Shown here piece after piece: positions 59,591 to 64,000 of a DNA stretch of 64,000 nt. Made by a program: the position numbers and the translations under genes. Positions within the stretch are counted from its first letter, which is position 1. Each line of letters opens with the position of its first letter. Under the pieces are notes generated by a model. That model saw only the letters and a list, made by a program, of their open reading frames with translations. It ran no database searches and was not told where the DNA came from. Origin of the DNA: Plumapathes pennacea (taxonomy: Eukaryota > Cnidaria > Anthozoa > Antipatharia > Myriopathidae); the NCBI GenBank assembly GCA_964036295.1, contig OZ038467.1, forward strand, positions 2,113,501-2,177,500. Direction: 5' to 3'.

Positions 59591-61361
59591 AATGTCAGCT
59601 ATTGTTACTCTTACGGCGTTCCAGTACCTCGATTAACTTTTCAGTTGATACACCATTGTCGACGCAGTTAATTTAGTTCTCTTAAGAGCTGGCATCGCAT
59701 TATAATGGAATGCTTGTTTCAGAAAGAATCAGTTTTGTTCTACGCCAGCGTAACGACTTTAAAACAATGCAAGAAGTGGTGTGCAGTAACGAAACCTTGA
59801 CAGGAGCTTTCGCTCGCCTCAATCGTGGCGAATTGATAAATTTGAATATGACATCGTTTCAGTATCCCGCGTCAAAACCTGACCACAATTCATTTCTGTT
59901 CACAGAGGAGAAAACTTGCCAATGCCAAGGTTGTGGAAAAGTTGAAAAAGAAGTTAGCTGAGCAGGTAAGGCTGAGTTAACCCTACTGTGTAGCAGTCAC
60001 GCCCGCTTACACGAACTCGCACACAGAAACACACGCTCACGAACGGACGCACACGCGCGTGCATGATCTCGCGTCAATTGACTATCAATCTGTCTCATCC
60101 TTCAGGAGGTGGATTTACTTCTGGCTACGCCGAGTCTTCCTCTGACACTGTACAGCAAACATGGCAAGGTGAGTAAGATTTGACTATCCGACCCAGGAGA
60201 GAAAATCCTACTTTCTGTGCGAAATATGTATGGGTGAGGGAATTCTGTAGTGTAGTCTTGTGCGCTTCTTACTCCCCTTTATACCGTCGTGCTCAGTATA
60301 ACAGCAAAATGTCAAATTTCGTTAAAGTCCCCCCAACATCCTTTCACTCTGTTTTTCTCCATTCGTTGGGGGATACAGTACCTACATTTCCAGACCCCGT
60401 AGATCCTGTCTGAAACTCAGTTTACAGAAAGAGTTACTATACAGTGGAAATTAGAGTCACTCGTTAACGCAATTTAAATCTTAAATCATATCAACTCAAA
60501 CTTTACTGAAACGTAGCAATGGAGACTGTAGGCGTCGCGTAACTGAGTTATCGTATTATCAGGATTTCTGTATGATGCCGGCACGCCAATACCCAGCCCT
60601 TCTTAGCATATTCTTGATCTTCTTTCTCTTTCTTGTGTCACAGTCTTATACGCTGCTGTGCAAGAGTGATGTGGAACGAGCCGAGTGGAAAGACGCCATC
60701 GCTCATGAAAAGGAAAACGGTAAGTTTAAAGGAAAGAAACTCCATGGCAAAATCTGTCCACGGCACGACTCTGGTACGTAAAGGCTTGGTGCTATCGCCG
60801 TGCCGATCACATTATATGATGGTAGTGTAAATTGTCATCAGTGTCGCAGCTGACGCGATGGCACTGCTTTTGGAATAATTCCGTAAAGGTGCCAGTTCTA
60901 TCTCGCTCGAATGAATAAGGCTAGACGTTTTTAAATCAACAGTAGTTCTCCATGCGAGCTTTTAAAATGCAGCTAAGTTCGATGCAGCTATAGCGAGACG
61001 TTTAAACTGGGCACAGGCACAGTACATGTATGTGCGTCCTGATGACGTACTAAGTATGTGTTTAGCAGCGCGAAGGTGTTCATCATTTTAATATTAGTTA
61101 CCATATATGGCGCTAATGTTCATATAAACTCACTTGGAAGAATCAATATTTACCTGATATACAAATTAAGATGAAATTAAAGATTTCAAATCTGCGCTTC
61201 TGCCGTTTTGTTCAAGTCACCACTAGTTTTTAACAAGCAAAATGACAGTCACAACTCAAGCCACTGTTAATTCGCTTTTCTTATGTAAAAGATTTCAGTT
61301 CTTGCGCCAACAGGAAGGCATTGGTGTAGCTGTTTAGCGTTTTGTCAATCAAATAATCGTG

Positions 61362-61409
<48 letters not shown>

Positions 61410-64000
61410 TCATCTCAGGGAGTAGCACAGACCAAGCCAGCACGCCTGTCAATATGATTGAGATTCAAGCGATGCTGGAAGCTTGCAAGAAGGTTTGCAG
61501 TCATGTTTCTTACTAAAAGTAGCTTTAAACTTAACTCAGGGATTATCCAAGAGTCTGCCTTTGTGATTATAACCCACTGAAATGTTTATATTGAATCCGG
61601 AGTAATATACGAGCTATTTTGCAAGCCCATTGTCCGTCGTGTAGGTGACACGTTGCGAAATGTTATCACCGCTATTGACAGTTTTATTGCAAATGAAGAT
61701 TACTGTTGACATAGACATACGTCAATATGTCAAGCGTTAGTACAAGCACTGGTTAGCAACGAAAGTGCATGCACGTACATGCTATCGAATCGGTTTTGTT
61801 GTTCACCAAACCAAGTAAAGTCATGGCGGCGAAAGTGAAATGGCCTCGCTCTCCGAACATGCGGCTCGGGCGCCGAGCTTCTGCGACTCCTGCCGATTTA
61901 AAGCCGGCTCTTGTTCGTCGGGGTTCGTGGTCACCGAACTTTCGACTGACAAGAAGGTCGTCTGACTCATCTGCCATCTTTAATGACAAGGTTAGCCACG
62001 CAAACGCAGCCGATAGCAGCAACCGTTGTTAAATTGGTTAATTTTTGCCACGCCGCTCTGTCAGGTTAATATATAGGAAATGTCTTGCTCTTGTTAAAAG
62101 TTTGTGTTGACTAACTTTAGTTTTAAACCAACGCGGTGAAAATAGGAAAAAGTAGATTTTCGTTATGAAACACGCAACAGTCTGTTCGCTCCGTCACGCT
62201 ATTTCTGTATAGATCGGTTGCCACTTAGTGAAGCCTTAGGTTTTGTGCAAACAAATGGAATTTGTCGTTTCTAATCTGGTTCAGCTGGTGTGGTAAAAAC
62301 AATGGAATGCTACTCCTTGTACAAAATAATGTTGTTCCCTTCTCGTTGAAGCAGAGTTCTCGTGTGTGTCTGCGACCTTCTCGTTTACGGGACCACGAGC
62401 TCGCCAACCGCAAAAGTACACATATAACGTCTTTAGTGACATTCTGAGGTTACTTACGAGTTTACCTACAACTTGAGAAATAAGAGGCTGATTGTTCTAC
62501 GAAAAAGCGAACTCAAACACTAAGAGGCGAGTGTGCCGAGTGTTTCCGGAACCGCTTATAATGCCGGACCAGCAACAGCTATAGCTTTATCTATTCCGGC
62601 AAGTTTGTGTGCTATACGTTTGTTTATCATTGCTAAATCTGTCTTGTCCTTTTTTACAGCTAAGAGCATGCAAGACTCTCGGAAGAGTCAGCCTCAAACA
62701 GGGTACGTATAACGAAAGAAAGAGACTTCACGAGTCTTATGTTTCTGCGTTGCTTTTCTGCTACTTGTTCGTGGAGATGTCCAACATTTTTGTAATGCTT
62801 CGTTTTTGTTATGACGTAGTAGATTTGCTGTACGTGTGTGTGAATACTGATGCAGTTCCTTCTTTCGTGTCTTGCGGATTTGCGCCCGGAAACTGAAGGG
62901 AGCGAGATAATCTTTATTTGCTCCGCTTTACTCGCTTTTTTAAAACTAATTTTGAGGAGGAAACGCTTGAGTGGTTTTGCTCTATCACCAGCTATTTTTT
63001 CGCAAATTCCAAGTTATATATGGTACATTTATTTCGCCTAATTAATTTGCTTCGTGGTTGCAAAAGCGGGCGGTTCTTTGTACATGCGGTGATCTCATGA
63101 CCAGCTTCATATTTCCTCGCTTTCTACTTGGAAAATTGATAGTGGTAAAGAAACGTTACACTGCTTGGGCAAACGAGTTTAGTTTACTTGCATTTGGTCG
63201 GTGTGTGCTCGTTGTAACAAATAAGCTTCCTGCTAAAGCGGGTTAAACCACCATAAGATGACAAGTTTGACGTAGAACTCGACTCTCGGAAAGAACAAAC
63301 TTTTAATATTCAGAGTCCTCATATTGAGACGAAAGCCTTTGTCACAGGAACGGAATTTATTCCGCTCATCTGCTACGATTCATTTTGTTTGAGAAAGAAA
63401 TCACTGTCTTGCTAATGATGCGTCGCTGTTTTGGTTTCAGATAAAACACTTCTGAATGGACTCCTGTATGTTCACATCCAGACAGGACGCGGCTTTCACC
63501 AGGGTGGTTAGTATTGTTTTAGACTCCCTTCATCCCACCCCCTTTCCTCCCCCCCCCGAATGGTCAGCATTGATTCAGATGAAGAGGTTCCCCCCCCCCA
63601 CCTCCCATTCCTCGTCCCCTCTCCCAACTCCCCCCCCCCCCCCCCCGTCCCTCATTTGTCCAGTTAACACGGACGTCGACTTGTTCTGAACAAGCCTCGA
63701 TCTCCCCCTCATATTTTCAAGGCACATTTAAATCTGAAAACAAGTCTCGCTTTGTTTTGTTCTGTTTTGTTTTTTTGTTTTTTCGGTTTTTGTAGATCTG
63801 TACTGTGTACTGGAAGTGGATCACTATGCTCAGTTCACAAGAAAAGCCAAAACTAAAACTTGTAAAGCTTCCACCGACCCCGTGTGGGATCAGGTAAGCG
63901 ATTCAACTCTTTAGCGTCCCGTGCTCCTTCCTTGGTAGTTCTTTGCCTGGTGTGTGTATGTGTGTGTGATGTTATAATTTCCCTTTGCAGGATTTTGATA
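50412..64000 (+). CDS. BCR: BCR-type RhoGEF/C2 protein, 3' part beyond the window
   Basis: Exons: 50412-52128, 53038-53225, 53636-53752, 54360-54545, 55243-55353, 55669-55711, 56783-56835, 57418-57531, 57783-57843, 58449-58524, 58991-59064, 59246-59382, 59906-59965, 60106-60168, 60644-60719, 61419-61492, 62660-62702, 63441-63506, 63796-63893, 63991 onward; about 1120 residues, all in phase. Residues about 30-95 (RFVKAWNETFDGTEPPDL, then CTKNLQEAL...REGFILKWI) match the N-terminal oligomerisation coiled coil of vertebrate BCR, which ABR lacks. A long acidic Ser-rich linker follows. The DH domain runs from KWVVSAVLDSEKGYL through LFSKPVDRIGRYI to HPDFPLLKDV; the PH domain from DHRLLKDSFIVDLV through FLFNDVLMC and CKWYIPMCEL to KSYTLLC and RAEW; the C2 domain starts at GLLYVHIQTGRGF and LYCVLEVDHYAQF and is cut off by the window. 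A C-terminal RhoGAP domain is expected outside. Such proteins act on Rho-family GTPases at the membrane and cytoskeleton. The donor ending exon 63441-63506 has one alternative three bases earlier. Confidence 0.93.
52161..52181. repeat. Poly-C tract
   Basis: A C homopolymer of about 21 bases just after the donor of BCR exon 1. It makes the open frame run on as polyproline into the intron, which is not coding. Confidence 0.9.
53864..54050. repeat. MITE-like element CAGTCAACTCCCTCTTAA
   Basis: The left end CAGTCAACTCCCTCTTAACG and the right end TTTTAAAGGGAGTTGACTG are inverse; the inner GGACACTCTAAGATGGACAG is mirrored by GAGGGTGTCC-type sequence. About 187 bp in BCR intron 3. Confidence 0.85.
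57983..58323. mobile_element. Double-hairpin MITE in BCR intron 9
   Basis: Nearly identical in order and sequence to 33784-34123: the left palindromic module with ATATTACACGGCGGC ends, and the right module bounded by TATTAGACACGAGTGTTTTA and its inverse. The 22-bp perfect palindrome is at 58211-58232. Close similarity between the copies suggests recent activity. Confidence 0.88.
61363..61406. repeat. Poly-T homopolymer before BCR exon 16
   Basis: A T run of about 44 bases ending 12 bases before the acceptor at 61417-61418. It may act as an extreme polypyrimidine tract. Confidence 0.92.
61823..61990 (+). CDS. Candidate alternative first exon of BCR (C2/RhoGAP isoform)
   Basis: Inside the intron between the last PH exon (ending 61492) and the next exon (62660) lies an open stretch of 56 codons starting at a strong initiation context (GTCATGGCG) and ending at a good donor (GACAAG/GTTAGC) in phase 0, the same phase as the 61492 junction. 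Spliced to 62660 it would give a shorter protein with C2 and RhoGAP but no DH or PH. The segment is basic and holds three RRxS sites (GRRASAT, VRRGSWS, TRRSSDS), possible basophilic-kinase targets. The frame is open upstream to 61769, so the ATG at 61769 is an alternative. It might instead be a cassette exon, but the upstream sequence lacks a clear acceptor. Inference only; transcript data would decide. Confidence 0.5.
63548..63646. repeat. C-rich low-complexity DNA
   Basis: Several C homopolymers (63549-63558, 63591-63600, 63631-63646) in the BCR intron before exon 63796-63893. Lengths may be inexact. Confidence 0.85.

Noticed and set aside
59570..59606. GACGAAGGGCTAACGCTCGA motif as a regulatory site
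   Set aside because: Related sequence occurs at about 7335 and 21447 in unrelated contexts, so it is more likely a dispersed repeat fragment.

Overview
The window is eukaryotic nuclear DNA from an intron-rich animal genome. Genes are split by short GT-AG introns, homopolymers and microsatellites are frequent, and many short inverted-repeat (MITE-like) elements sit in introns and spacers. The gene set (HPS4, PHKG, TAOK and BCR-type genes plus AID/APOBEC-like deaminases) together with the repeat types suggests an anthozoan cnidarian, probably a stony coral. That placement is inference, since no marker gene fixes it.

Layout. 1-6850: no gene I can support. 6851-7641 (+): a two-exon gene for a small secreted six-cysteine peptide. 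8608-10118: a 1.5-kb element with matching inverted ends and a nested long palindrome. 10248-16600 (+): a complete 14-exon HPS4 homologue (BLOC-3 subunit). 17469-18494 (-) and 19533-20206 (-): two tandem AID/APOBEC-like cytidine deaminase copies, convergent with HPS4. The first has a Pro/Glu/Asp/Asn repeat of about 115 residues between its two zinc-binding motifs. The second has a one-base frameshift inside the PCxxC motif. 21464-21701 (+): a broken duplicate of the HPS4 3' end, intron included. 22798-28409 (+): phosphorylase kinase catalytic gamma subunit, 12 exons. 33628-45969 (+): TAO-type STE20 kinase, 21 coding exons, about 902 residues. 48345-48810 (+): a possible small hypothetical gene. 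50412-64000 (+): a BCR-type RhoGEF gene, cut off by the window end inside its C2 domain; an internal first-exon candidate at 61823-61990 could give an isoform lacking DH and PH.

Exon borders were placed by hand from splice dinucleotides, continuity of reading phase and similarity to remembered human family members. For the four large genes every junction keeps phase. The genes do not form an operon or pathway: HPS4 acts in lysosome-related organelle trafficking, PHKG in glycogen breakdown, TAOK in MAPK/Hippo and cytoskeletal signalling, and BCR in Rho GTPase control. The most unusual part is the deaminase cluster at 17.4-21.7 kb.
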